NCBI GenBank assembly: GCA_033557465.1
Contig: CM066032.1
Span: 452,844,077 to 452,908,076, forward strand
Direction: 5' to 3'
DNA: 64,000 nt
Source of the DNA: Ichthyophis bannanicus
Taxonomy: Eukaryota > Chordata > Amphibia > Gymnophiona > Ichthyophiidae
In this document: positions 47,001-56,919 of the stretch, one piece after another
Position numbering within the stretch: the first letter of the stretch is position 1
How the letters are laid out: the number at the start of each line of letters is the position of its first letter
Made by a program: the position numbers and the translations under genes
The notes under the pieces: generated by a model
What the model saw: the letters and a program-made list of their open reading frames with translations, nothing else
The model's database searches: none
What the model was told of the DNA's origin: nothing

Positions 47001-47049
47001 CAGAAAAAGCCTCAAACACCACCTCTTCTTAAGCTATTTCCCAATCTAA
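44008..47049 (+). CDS. L2-like LINE endonuclease-reverse transcriptase
   Basis: 1,013 codons without a stop. Residues 8-22 are hydrophobic ('LVTLIITYLLTALAG'). An APE-type endonuclease spans about 85-300, with 'NIRSIRTKW', 'MITETWL' (catalytic Glu), 'LGDFNLP' near 219 and 'SDHSLI' near 284. RT spans about 560-830, with 'SYRPISSIPLLAKIIE', 'DISAAFDSVSH' (motif A), 'GVPQGSSLSALMFN', 'AYADDILLY' near 732 (motif C) and 'RYLGITLD'. The C-terminal 'DHITPVLKRLHWLP' and 'FRKSLKHHLF' blocks follow. The protein would nick DNA and copy the element RNA at the nick. All key residues are present. The start codon is the first ATG of the open frame; ATG at 44,023 is an alternative. Confidence 0.9.
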   Translation: MSHIKMHTLVTLIITYLLTALAGQSNAFNGDQKSIPILRNNWKRWSNKTQTNQTNPIYNHHSHLLHIALQTTKKPQPKQQYHPPLHCALINIRSIRTKWPLIPNLITTYNIDILMITETWLTDSDNVILNQMLPPGFSIHTCHRNQQRGGGVLIISKNQLQFQIDNSISSTHLNVLNISNSEHSINLVYRAPTSTAADLPTIVDRACNTEKPRLSNWILGDFNLPSLHDSQTAAFIEAIDNLGYDQIVKDPTHTMGNILDLIFVPQATSDINHNYNLSILPVPWSDHSLILFQIPNSSNPTNSKPTHAKPTARRFRPFVKEEVLNNLLPALHSSEPDLDSLINTWNFTLRANSQPSNLTRKTNHRTHVAWYSNELRTSLLHLRRLEKHWRRSCSTEAYTTYCNYLEKHRQEIADRRKQYHTNLLKQSLNKHHDLFNIVRTMAKEPTPQQTQTILPQDYANYLKSKMTKTSNICTSGPTKIDIPSQSTTLTKFNTLTIKEIENTIASINATTAASDPCPAAWIKDLRHEVSFFIQNILEQSFSTGTFPQCLKQTSIRPLLKNSKLDPLKVESYRPISSIPLLAKIIEKVVQRQIQQHIDTAAPLDSAQHGFREAHGVETLLITLFNTLITGIDNIHQGFILIFMDISAAFDSVSHQILIDRLKEKGILDAALDWCISYLTNRWQQVRIGETASEPFLQDQGVPQGSSLSALMFNIYMQPICDLIRSFNVTCLAYADDILLYMPFSIDHPDFTPLTKCFEAVEDWLTSQNLRINHSKTDVMFITKNQSFIPPTSLKIKDKELTVKPTIRYLGITLDQRLSMKVHIKNITKLIYHKIRTLRHLRPLLEPSDFRTVYQALIMPHIDFANAILYGLPQASLNPLQLAMNTAARVLEAISKTDHITPVLKRLHWLPTNARIHYKILITTFKALNNQAPSTIINLVHLQTPNRSRRSTAINTLTIPKQAVRYTKETTKRAFSIHAPIAWNALPPELRAIVSLTQFRKSLKHHLFLSYFPI

Positions 47050-47239
47050 TCTTTGCATAGGAAAATACTACCTACTCGTTTCTGACCAAGATAATCCCAA
47101 ATGATAACCAAATATGACTAATGTGTATAGAGTTTTTTGTAAATAGTTACTTAGTCTATATAGTTTACCTTTAATCCCAAGTTCAAAAACCCCTGTTATT
47201 TGTAAAATGCATTACAGTTCTCTGTATGTATATATTTGT

Positions 47240-47317
47240 TCCATGTAAACCGCGCTGATGACAATAGTGCGGTATATAAGAGATGTTAAATAAATAATAA
47301 ATAAATAAATAAATAAA
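47240..47317 (+). repeat. LINE 3' tail hairpin and (AATA)n
   Basis: 'ccgcgctgatgacaatagtgcgg' forms a 7-bp stem with one G-T pair and a 9-base loop, followed by 'tatataagagatgttaaata' and AATA repeats. The same element, with a fully paired stem, occurs at 6,217-6,241. A mutated version ends the SINE at 57,209. Confidence 0.8.
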
Positions 47318-50300
47318 TTGCATTTTCTACCTCTTTAGCTACTTTGAGATCATCAGACACAATCACGCCTAGGGTCCCGTTCTTCTTTCGTGGACAGAAG
47401 TATGTCAACCCCTATACTGTACTGCTCCCTTGGATTGTTGCAGCACAAATGCATGATCCTACATTTTTTGGCATGAAATCTCAGCTGCCAAATTCTAGAC
47501 CATTCTTCAAGCTTAGCTAGATCCCTCCTCATGTTATCTACACCTTCCTGGGTATCTACTGTGTTGCAGATTTTGGTATCAACTGTAGAAAGGCAAACCT
47601 TACCCGACAGCCCTTCGCAATATCACTAACAAAGATGTTAAAAAGAATCGGACCAAGGACAGATTCCTGCAGCACTCCACTCAGAGTGAACTCCATTTAC
47701 CTGTACTCTTTATCGCCTCCCTCTCAATCAATTTCTAACCTAAGCAGTAACGTTAGGGTCCATCCCTAGTGTGCTCAGTTTCTTTTTAGGTCGCCTGTGC
47801 GGAACAGTGTCAAATGCTTTACTGAAATTTAAATACACCACATCTAGGGCTCTCCCTCGTTCCAACTCTCTGGTCACCCAGTGAAAGAAATCAATCAGAT
47901 TTGTTTGATAAGACCTGCCCCTGAAGAAATCAATACTGCCTCAGATCTGGTAATCTGTTAGACTCCAGAAACCTCACTATTTTCTCTTTCGGCAGCATTT
48001 CCAATAATTTACTCACCACCAAATTTAAACTAACCGGCCTGTAGTTTTCAACCACATCCTTACTTCTGCTTTTGTGTAAAGGGTCCACATGTGCCCCTCT
48101 CCAGTCCTCTGGCACCACCCCCGACTCCAAAGAGGCATTGAAAAGGTCGGTCAATGAAGCTGCTAGAACATCCACAAGTTTCTTCAGTATTCTTGGATGT
48201 ATCCCATCTGGTCCTATCGCATTGTCCACTTAGTTTAGCTAGTTCCTCACAAACAGTCTTCTGAAAATCTTTTGAGATGCCCCTCGCTTTTGTTCTTGTT
48301 TATGGGTGTTGTCTGATGTCCTTCTCCCGGCCCTTAAGCAAGTCCTCTTTTTTTTTTTTTTTCTCAACTTCTACATATTCCTTCTCTTCACCCTTGAGTC
48401 TGACAATACCACTTTTGCCCTTCCTCCTCTCACTAACATATATGAAAAATTCTTATCCCCCCATATTATTGCATTGGGCATTTCTTCTTCTTTTTGTATC
48501 TTTGCTTTCCTGACTATTTTGCCAGCCTCTAAGTTTTTTCAAATATAGATGCCTGTCTTCCTCTCTCTGTGGTCTCTTGTATTTCATGAAGGCCTCCCTC
48601 TTTTTCTTCACCTTTTCAGCTACCTCTTTTGAGAACCATAGCGGACTCCTTTACCTTTTACCTTTTATATACCATTGTAACAAAAAGGTTGGTTTCCCTT
48701 AAAATTATCCCCTTTCAGTTTTGCCCACTTTTTCTACATTTTCCAGTTGTTCCCATCCTGCTAATGACTCCTTGACATATTGGCCCATCAATAGCACTTC
48801 CCCTTTCCTGGCAATGCTACGTATGTTTTCTATTAAATCTCTATCTATGTCTTCTCTCTGTGATGGAGATCTATATATCATGCCAATACAAATGGATTTC
48901 TCTTGACCTTTTTCTAGTTTAACCCACACTGCTTCTCCTCTCCCTTTTGAACCCTGTATTTCCATAGCTTTAATATTACTTTTTACATATAGTGCCATTA
49001 CTTCTCCCCTTCCTCTTACGCTGTCCTTTCTGATTAACGTATAGGCTGGTATAGTTATATCCCAGTCATGGTTGACCATGAACTATGTCTCTGTAACTAC
49101 CACTAAATCCAAGTCAGCCTCTCCCATTAAAACATCAACATCTGGGATCTTATTTCCCATGCTATAGGCATTTATAGACACTGGTTTCCAGATGTTGCTC
49201 TTTTACCTATTTCTATAAAGGTATTTAATGTTTCACTTACCTGTGGGCTTTCTTCATCCATCCCCAATGAATCTAGTTTAAAGCCCTCTTCAATAGGTTA
49301 GCCAGTCTTCTACTGAAGATATGTCAACCCTTCTTGGACAGATGGATGCCATCTCTGTTCTGCAGCCCTTGGAACATCATTCCATGGTCCAGGAAACCAA
49401 AATGTTCTCAATGACACCATCCATGCAGCCTTGCATTTATCTCCAGGATGCAAGCTTTTCTGCCTTGGCCTTTACCCTCAACCTCAACAGGGAGGATTGA
49501 AGAGAACACCACCTGTGCCCCCTATCTGCTTCACCCTCTGTCCCAGAGCCATGAAGTCACTCTTGATACGTTCAGACAGATATCTTGCAGTATCATTTGT
49601 GCTGACATGGATGAGCAACATTGGGTAATAGTCAGTAGGCTTGATGATTCTCAGCAAACTCTCCATAACATCTTGGATTTTGGCACCTCGCAGACAGCAT
49701 ACTTCTCTGGACTTCAAGTTTGGTTGGCAGATGGACACCTCAGTACGCCTCAGAAGAGTCACCAACCACCATTACCCTTTGCTCCCTAGTGGTCACTGAT
49801 TCTGCAACTTTGGGGTGCTTGAGCTCTGGTTCTTCCCTTTCCAGGGATGCTTCCACTTCCTCCACTTCCAGGGCTGTATAATAGTTCTTCATTTCAAGGG
49901 CTTGAGGATTGTGATTGGTGATTCTGCAGGCCCTGGTGACATGTGCAACATTTGTCCTTCTGTAGGCTCCCATCTTCACCTCTGCTGGAAAGCTTGGATG
50001 TTTCAAGAAGCATCTCATCAATCTACTTCTCACTGTCTTGAATGTTCTTCAGCCTTGCCACCTCTTCTGTGAAACCCCTCCATCTGTTTCCTGAGAGCTT
50101 CAGCATGTAGGCATCCTGCACATGGAATTGGTCCTTCAACTAGCATTGAGATCTCTGTCTGGACAGAGGCAGAAGCCGTAATGGGTCAACAGCTTTGGCA
50201 ATATGATTTTTCCCAGCCATTGTTCAGTTGGTGGAGCTTTGGTACCTGTTGAAGTAAAAGAGAGACCTACTAAAGAACCAGCCTGTTTCTCAGCTGTCCT

Positions 50301-50640
50301 CTCAAACAAAAAGCAGTTAAACTATTTTAAGTGTGTTCTAAACATGCTGTTCTAAGTCCCGGTGTGTATCTAATTATGGGGTGGCCCTATAAAGCAAGAA
50401 TGCTCACATGGGGTGGGTGGGAGCCGGTGTGGGTAAGGAGGGAACTAACACCTGATGAGTTGTCAGTGCCTTCAAAGAGCTGAGAAAAAGAGAAACTAAC
50501 GGCAGAATTTTAGATGTACACCACTAAAAACCCTAAGAATTTCCCCCTTTAAAATATAGCACTAAAAAGACACTTTCTAAAAATGTATACTAAAATACTC
50601 TGAAGAGCTCTTAGACTAAGAGTTAGTAATTAAAAGCAAC
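47318..50640 (-). mobile_element. CR1-like LINE (iii), main body
   Basis: Minus strand, 5' to 3': a 5' region at about 50,640-50,230; ORF1 with an esterase-like domain (50,033-49,484); endonuclease (49,079-48,705, 'YRSPSQREDIDRDLIENIRS'); linker with a poly-T run at 48,349-48,362; RT (48,230-47,318, with 'GPDGIHPRILKKL' and 'NYRPVSLNLVVSKLLE'). It is interrupted by the L2-like LINE and continues at 42,618. It has many stops. Confidence 0.88.
49484..50033 (-). pseudogene. CR1 (iii) ORF1 with SGNH-esterase-like domain
   Basis: 50,033-49,740 ends 'REQRVMVVGDSSEAY' and 49,765-49,484 starts 'LLRRTEVSICQPNLKSREVC', followed by 'HVSTNDTARYLSERIKSDFM'. GDS and the Thr-Asn-Asp triplet are the block I and block III signatures of the SGNH hydrolase fold known from CR1 ORF1. 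The two pieces are in different frames, so one frameshift separates them. It would bind RNA or lipid in an intact element. Confidence 0.8.
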
Positions 50641-50695
50641 ACACTCTTTTATCTTGCTTTGAAATGGAGAGACCCGGTTAGCCCTCTAGGGCTGC

Positions 50696-50949
50696 CCATT
50701 GCTGCTGCTGCCCCTCTCAGGATGTATAGCAGCAGCAGTGGCTGCAAGCATCCCTGCGGTGCTTATCTTGAAGCTTCCACCACCTTGGACTGCCCAATGC
50801 AGACTTCCTGTTTGCAAAGGAAGTCTGCATCAGGTGTTAAAGGGAGCGGAAGCAAACAGCCTTATGGCGCCAGTTTCAAGATAAGTGCTGCAGGGCTGTT
50901 TGCAGCCATTGCCACTATCACACATCCTGTAGAGGGGCAGCAGCACTGG
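50696..50949. repeat. Fold-back element with nested hairpin
   Basis: The outer imperfect arms of about 78 bp (50,696-50,774 and 50,872-50,949) are reverse complements ('cttatcttgaa' against 'ttcaagataag'; 'cccctctcaggatgt' against 'acatcctgtagagggg'). Inside, 'tgcagacttcc' (50,798-50,808) pairs with 'ggaagtctgca' (50,819-50,829). The whole would fold as one long hairpin. It could be a MITE or part of the CR1 5' end. No coding. Confidence 0.75.
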
Positions 50950-51039
50950 AAATAAGCACTAGATGGGGAGGGGGGCATAAGGAATGAGGTTCACCTAGAG
51001 CGACTCATCTCCCTACGCTGGCTCTGCCTTGGTGTGATA

Positions 51040-52245
51040 GTGTCTGAGGATCTCCCCGCGAGTCTTCACAAAATGCCTGGCCATGGCAGTGGCCCACCTC
51101 CGGTTGCAGGGTACCTTCAACTCTGTATCTAGGCTCGTGACGGGGTATGGTCTCTGAGGCTCGGTGGGCCATGGATCACACCATTCACCTTCTGGAGCAC
51201 CTGAGATTTGTGGTCAACTACCGAAAATCACACCTCACTCATTTACAATCCCTGGTGTTCATCGAGGCCCGCTTGGACACTCTGTGGGCCATGGCCTTCC
51301 TCCCCCAGGACAGAGTGGACTGCCTCGTGTCCCTGGTGTCTGACGTGCAGCACCGCAGTACAGTCTTGGCTCAGTTGATGCTTCGTCTTCTCGGCCACAT
51401 GGCCTCCACGGTCCATGTTGTGCCCAATGCCTTTCTCAACATGCAGCAGCACAGTGGTGCCTCCGCGCACAATGGACCCAAGTAATAGGCTGACTTCGAG
51501 ATCCTGTCTCGGTCACACCCGGCCTGGTGGAGTCCCTGACCTGGTGGCGGAATGCACGGAACCTGCTCCGAGGCATGCCCTTCCAGACCCCGATGCATTA
51601 GGTGGTCTTGATGACAGATGGCTCCTTGTTGGACTGTGAGAAAATGTGCACACAAGGGACTTGTTCTCCTGAGGAGACTTGGCAACAGATCAATCTGCTG
51701 GAGCTTCGGGTTGCCGTCCTAGCGCTCAAGGCCTTCCGCTACCGCCTATAACACCGAGCGGTGCTGGTCCAGACGAACAACCAGGTCGCGATGTTCTACG
51801 TGAAGAAGCAAGGGGGCACTGGCTCTTACAGCCTCTGCCTGGAGGTGATGGCCCTGTGCTTTTTTGCGTTCAATCAGGGCATCACCCTCTGAGCCACTTA
51901 TCTCCTGGGCCAGGACAATGCCTTGGCGGACCAGCTGAGCAGGGTCCTTCAGCCGCACGGGTGGTGCCTCTGCCCCAGATGGCGCAGCGGCTCTTCCAGC
52001 ATTGGGGAACTCCAGACCTGGACCTCTTCGCCAGCCCTGCGAACTCGCAGCTTCCTTGGTTCTGTGGCCCCCTCTCTCACCCAGGCAGGGTGGCTCTGGA
52101 TGCCTTCCTCCTGTCATGGACCACCGGCCTGCTGTATGCCTTCCCCCCCCCCCCATGCTGCTCATTGCTCGGACCCCTCTCAAGGTTCAACGTGACAGGG
52201 CCTCGGTGATACTTGTGGCCCCTAAGTGGCCCAGGCAACCGTAGT
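51040..52245 (+). pseudogene. DIRS F RT end, RNase H and methyltransferase-like region
   Basis: Pieces: 'RVFTKCLAMAVAHLR'-like sequence at 51,060; connection domain at 51,147-51,485 ('LLGHMASTVHVVPNAFLNMQ'); RNase H 'INLLELRVAVLALK' and 'QTNNQVAMFYVKKQGGTGSY', where the second Asp of TDN is Asn; 'ALADQLSRVLQPHG' (Asp kept); then 'WGTPDLDLFASPANSQLPWF' and 'LYAFPPP' with a C run (52,146-52,154). Frame changes divide it into at least four parts. Confidence 0.82.
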
Positions 52246-52399
52246 TGCTGCTTCGTCTCTCGACAGAGCCCCCGGTTCCTCTAGGGAGCTCACACGAGCT
52301 GCTGACGCAGGAGGAGGGTCTGCTACTTCACACCAATGTGAGGTTGCTATCCCTCACAGGTCGCCCTAGCCTCCTACCATCTCCCCATGGAGATCGAGG

Positions 52400-53385
52400 G
52401 CATTCTTTTGGCTTCATGAAAGGACTCGACCAGATGGGCGTACGCCTTCAAGTGGCGCTGGTTCTCAGTGTGGTGCTCACAGATCTGAGCAGACCTCTTT
52501 TCCTGCCCTACCCGCTTGGTCTTGCAGTACCTCCTCCACCTTTCACAGGCTGGGCTAAAGTCGAACTCTGTCAGGGTTCACCTGAGTTGCTACCTCAGCA
52601 AACCACCATCCCATCGACCCTTCTCGGGGCAAACTCTCATCTCCTGTTTCATGCGGGGCCTGCTCCTCTCCAAGCCCCCCACCTGCCCTCTGCCTGCAGA
52701 ATGGGACCTCAAAGCAGTCCTCACGCAACTCACCAAGCCGCTTTTTGAACCCATGGCTACCTGCTCGCTTCGGCACCCGTCGTGGAAGGCAGCCTTCCTG
52801 GTGGCTCTCACCTCTGCCCAGAGAGTCAGCGAACTCCAGGTGCTGATGGCCGAGGCACAGTATATGAAGTTCTACAGGAACAGGGTGGTCCTGCGTGCTC
52901 ACCCCAAGTTCCTCCCGAAGGTTGTCTCAGATTTTCATTTCAACCAGGAGATATTATTGTCCACCTTCTTCCTGAAGCTCCACGCTGACCAGGCATCAGA
53001 GTCTCCACACACTAGAATGGAAAAGTGTGCTCTCCTATCTGCAGTGGACTCGAGACCACCGCTGATCTGGGCAGCTCTTCGTCTCCTTTGACCCCAGCCA
53101 CCTGGGGCTGGCGGTCACTAAGCGAACCTTGTCCATCTGGGTGGTGGACTGTATCGCCTTTGCCGAGACCCGGGCGGGTTTCCACTGGACCGCTGACTCA
53201 CGGCGCAGTGTCTGAGCAATGGCGACGTCGGTTGCTAGTCTGCACTTGGTGCCGCTGGCAGACATCTGCCGGGCCACTACCTGGTCCTCCACTCACACCA
53301 TCATGGAGCATTACTGTCTGGAGAGGGAGTCCCATTGGGACAGCACTTTCGGCCAGTCCGTTCTCCATAATCTGTTCAGGCTTTA
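52400..53385 (+). pseudogene. DIRS F tyrosine recombinase
   Basis: N-terminal 'YAFKWRWFSVWC'-type sequence lies near 52,440. 52,516-53,091 encodes 'VLQYLLHLSQAGLKSNSVRV', 'LTKPLFEPMATCSLRHPSWK' and 'VALTSAQRVSELQVL' (catalytic Arg kept). The HxxR block is destroyed by a shift near 53,190. The C-terminal part has 'CRATTWSSTHTIMEHYCLER', with the His-Tyr pair present, and a stop at 53,383-53,385. It is inactive because of frameshifts. Confidence 0.82.
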
Positions 53386-53542
53386 AGCAACTCCTGCCCT
53401 CCAACCCTTCTTGTTCCGGCTACCCGGGAGTGTGGCCATCTAGGGACTCAGGGTCCTTGGGCTGCCTTCAGTTTCACTGGCGACTGCTCACGGCTCTGCC
53501 GTGCTTTTTCTTACAGGTCCTTGGTAGCCTGTAGCTAGGGAG

Positions 53543-53899
53543 TACCATATGTAAGGACTGACTTCCTGCTTGTTCCTGGAGAAAGCATAGTTACTCACCT
53601 GTAACAGGTGTTCTCCAGAGACAGCAGGAATCAGTCCTCACACCCCTCCCTCATCCCCTTTAAGTTGCTGTTACTTTTTACCATCTTCTTGGAGAGGTGT
53701 TAGCTATGGCAGCTGACTGATTAAGATGGCACCCTTGGGCGGGAAGAGGACCATGAATGCGTGGCAGCATTCCCAAAGGCTTTCTTTGAAAGCTTGGGAA
53801 ATGCTCTGCATGGGCTCCGTCGGTGCCAATGTCACCCATATGTGAGGACTGATTTCTGCTGTCCCTGGAGAATGCCTGTTACAAATGAGTAACTATGCT
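53543..53899 (+). repeat. DIRS F internal complementary region and right ITR
   Basis: The internal complementary region at 53,543-53,641 is complementary to the right end at 53,830-53,899 ('tcacctgtaacaggtgttct' against 'gaatgcctgttacaaatga', allowing drift). The spacer has 'cctccctcatcccctttaag' where other copies have 'cctcccctaggag'. Confidence 0.8.
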
Positions 53900-53904
53900 T
53901 TCTC

Positions 53905-55236
53905 TTATTAGTCTTATATGGGTTACACTGTAACTTCATTGCATGTCCCCTAGTCTTTCAACATTTTGATGGCATAAACAATCAATCTACATTTACCCGT
54001 TCCACTCCATTCATTAATTTATCATATCTCCCATCAGCCATCTGTTTTCCAGGTTGAAGAGTCATAACCTTTTTAGCCTCTCCTCATAGGAGTAGCCTTC
54101 CATCCTCTTTACCATTTTGGTGGCTCTTCTTTGTACCTTTTCTAATTCTGCTCTATTATTTTTAAGATATGGCTATCAAATTGCACACAATATTTGAGGT
54201 GCGGTCACGCCATGGAGAACAATACAAAGCATTATAATGTCCTTTGTTTTATTCTCCATTCCTTTCCTTTTGATTCCTAGCATTCTATTTGCTTTCTTGG
54301 CAACCACTGCACACTGCGCAGAAAGTTTCAATGTGTTATCCACAATGACACCTAAATCTTTTTCCTGGGTGGTGTTTCCTAATATGGAACCTTACATTGT
54401 GTAACCATAGTTTGGGTTGTTAACTAGGTGCATAACTTTGCACTTGTCCACATTAAATTTCATCTGCCATTTGAACGTCCAGTCTTCCAATTTATTAAGG
54501 TCCTCTTGCAATGTTTCAAAATCTTATTGGGTTTTAACAACTTTAAATAATTTTGTGTCATCTGCAAATTTGATTACCCCACTCATTATTCCCTTTTCCA
54601 GGTCATTTACGGATATGTTAAAAAGCAGCGGACCCGGCACAGATCCCTGGGGTACTCCACTATTCACTTTTCTCCATTGGGAAAATTGGCCATTTAGCCC
54701 TACCCTCTGCTTTCTATCTTTTAACCAGTTACTGATCCACAATAGTACACTGCCTCCTATCCCATGATTTTTTAATTTTGCCAATAGTCTCTCATGAAGG
54801 ACCTTGTCAGAGGCTTTCTGAAAATCTAGATACATTACATCTACCAGCCCACCTTTGCCTACCTGTTTATTTACATCTTCAAAAAAAATATAACAGATTA
54901 GTAAGACAAGACTTTCCCTGGCTAAAACCATGTTGGCTGTCTCCCATTAAACCATGACTATCTACATGTTCTGAAATTTTACTTATTTCCTGGTACTGAC
55001 ATCAGCTTCACCAGTCTGTAGTACCCTGAATCACACCTGGAACCTTTTTTAAAAATTGGCGTTACTTTGGCTATCCTCCAATCTTCAGGTATTACTGATG
55101 ATTTTAATTATAGTTCACAGATTAGTAATAGTAGGTCTGCAAAATCATATTTCAGTTCTTTCAACACCCTTAGATGTATACCATCTGGTCCAGATAATTT
55201 GCTACTCTTCAGTTTATCCAATAGTCGGAATACCTC
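53905..55236 (-). mobile_element. CR1-like LINE (iv), RT and 3' part
   Basis: 54,931-54,524 on the minus strand encodes an RT core: 'GGLVDVMYLDFQKASDKVLH' (motif A), 'NSGVPQGSVPGPLLFN' and 'IKFADDTKLFK' (motif C, FADD). The C-terminal domain and 3' UTR run to about 53,905. The linker before RT ('KLSGPDGIHLRVLKELK') is at 55,080-55,230. It is interrupted by DIRS 1 and resumes at 61,101. Confidence 0.88.
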
Positions 55237-55619
55237 ATCTCCAGGAACAAGCAGGAATGAGTCTTAACATATGGGTACGTCGGTACCGACGGAGCCTGCG
55301 CGGGAACGCTTCCCAGCTTCCCAAAAAGGAAAGCTTTTGGGAGCATCCCACAGCGCCTGCGCGCTGCCTTCCTGCCTTTCCTAACCGCCTCTCTCCAGTT
55401 CTTCTTTTCCGCGGAGCCAGCAGGTCGTGTTCCTGTCACCGCTGAAGAAGTTCTTTATTTTACTTTATTTCTTTAGTCGCGCGTCTGCCTTCTTCGACGT
55501 CGGACCTGTACCGCCGGTCTTTTCTTTCTTTTCTTTAAAAAAAAAAAAAAAGAGAATACTCCGTTCCACTTCAGTGTATTTTTCTTCTTTGGGCCTTGGG
55601 CCTAACAGAAAAATTCCTC

Positions 55620-56852
55620 ATGGAAAATCCCGCCTCCGGGTTTAAAAAATGCACTAAGTGCAGCGGTACCATCTCTGTTACCGACATCCATGACTGGTGT
55701 CTTAAGTGTTTGGGTCCTGACCATTCCATCACGGATTGTTCGTCCTGCTCCATGATGTCTAAAAGAGGTTTACAGAACCGAGCAGCCAAGCTCAGTACAC
55801 TGTTTCTCTCTGATTCAGCTTCGGTTTCATCGACGACGTCCAGGGCTGCTTCTTCCTCCTATGGATCTCAGGTAACCAAACATAAGTCCTGCCGGTCCTC
55901 GAAGGGTAGATCTCCCTCTAAGCATCGAGATTCCTCTGGGCTTGCTCTCGAGGATCCGGCACTGGCAAAAGTACCCCGGCGGGAAGCTCTGGCTTCCAAA
56001 GCTCCTCCTATGGGGTCACAGGTTGACATCGATGGCACGGACTCTACCGATCACCTGTTGCAATGTTCTGGGGTACCGGTAGAATCTGCCGGTACCGACC
56101 TCCAGACATTCATGGCGTCGATGGATCAGAATGTTCTGACCATGCAGCGTGCCATCACGGCTTTCATACAAGCTGCGACGCTGCTGGTACCGCAACAAGC
56201 TTCGTTGTCGGTACCGGCTCCGATATCGATTCCGGTGCTGGTACCGGTTGCATCGACATCGGCTTCGGTGTCGACTGCAGCGTTACCCTGTCCAATGATG
56301 CCTATAGGTACCGATCCGGTACCGATGACTCCCGATGTCGATACCACAAGGTATGCGTATCGGGCTTTACAGGAGCATCCAGACAGGCGATACTTCGATT
56401 CCTCCGAAGACTCTAATGCATTGGAGGCCTCTGTCGAAGCATCGGTAATCCTTCCTCAGGAGCCGCTTTCTCCAAAAAGAAGAATGTCCCCTCCAGAAGA
56501 CTTGTCTTTTCAAGACTTCATAAGGGAAGTGGCCAAGGGCCTTTCTATCTCAGTAGCCCCTGAGACAGAACCTAGAGCCAAAAAATTGGATATTTTGCAA
56601 TATCCTAAGGCTCCTAAAGAGGCAGCCACTTTGCCAGTTCATGAGATCCTTTATGACCACATGATAGGCATATGGGAGACTCCTCTCACCATCTCTTCTC
56701 ATTCTCGTAGGTTGGATACCATGTATCGTGTCCCTCCTTGTCCTGGATTTCATAAAACTCAGCTTCCTCACCATTCTATTGTGGTGGAGTCTGCTATGAA
56801 AAAGTTAGAGTGCAAAGAGGCACTCATCTGCTCCTCCAGGAAGAGAATGTAG
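55620..56852 (+). pseudogene. DIRS 1 gag, N-terminal two thirds
   Basis: Start 'MENPASGFKKCTKCSGT' chosen because copies B and E begin the same way; the frame itself opens 24 bases earlier. Cys/His cluster: C-x2-C, 'WCLKCLGPDH', 'C-x2-C' within residues 10-45. A Ser/Ala/Thr-rich middle with many 'ggtacc'-type codon pairs follows, then 'SFQDFIREVAKGLSISVAPE' and 'GFHKTQLPHHSIVVESAMKK'. A 1-bp shift at about 56,817 ends the frame. The downstream gag part is at 57,210-57,690 after the SINE. This protein family gave rise to the LAP2alpha-specific region of TMPO in mammals (established). Confidence 0.85.
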
Positions 56853-56919
56853 AACCTTAGATTCTTTTGGCAGGAAAATCTTCCAAGCCAGTATGCTTGT
56901 TGCCAGAATCAACTCCTAT

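Larger units (their letters stand above)
42691..47317 (+). mobile_element. L2-like LINE with intact ORF
   Basis: 5' UTR of three 161-bp monomers, a GC-rich linker and eight to nine 52-bp repeats; a 1,013-codon ORF; and a 3' UTR ending with the 'gtaaaccgcgctgat' tail and (AATA)n. It is inserted in CR1 (iii), with 'ttgc' shared at both edges. It is the least decayed element in the window, with no stop in 3 kb, so it is probably young. Family placement (L2 group) comes from the C-terminal 'DHITPVLKRLHWLP' block and the single EN-RT ORF. Confidence 0.9.
51040..53899 (+). mobile_element. DIRS retrotransposon F, 5'-truncated, GC-rich lineage
   Basis: It starts within RT and proceeds through RNase H, a methyltransferase-like region, recombinase, an internal complementary region (53,543-53,641) and a right end finishing 'gtaactatgct' at 53,899. 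The terminal words match the other copies in outline ('ccatatgtaaggactgactt' against 'ccatatgtgaagactcattc'). Base composition is clearly more GC-rich than in copies B, D and 1, so it is a separate subfamily. Confidence 0.85.
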
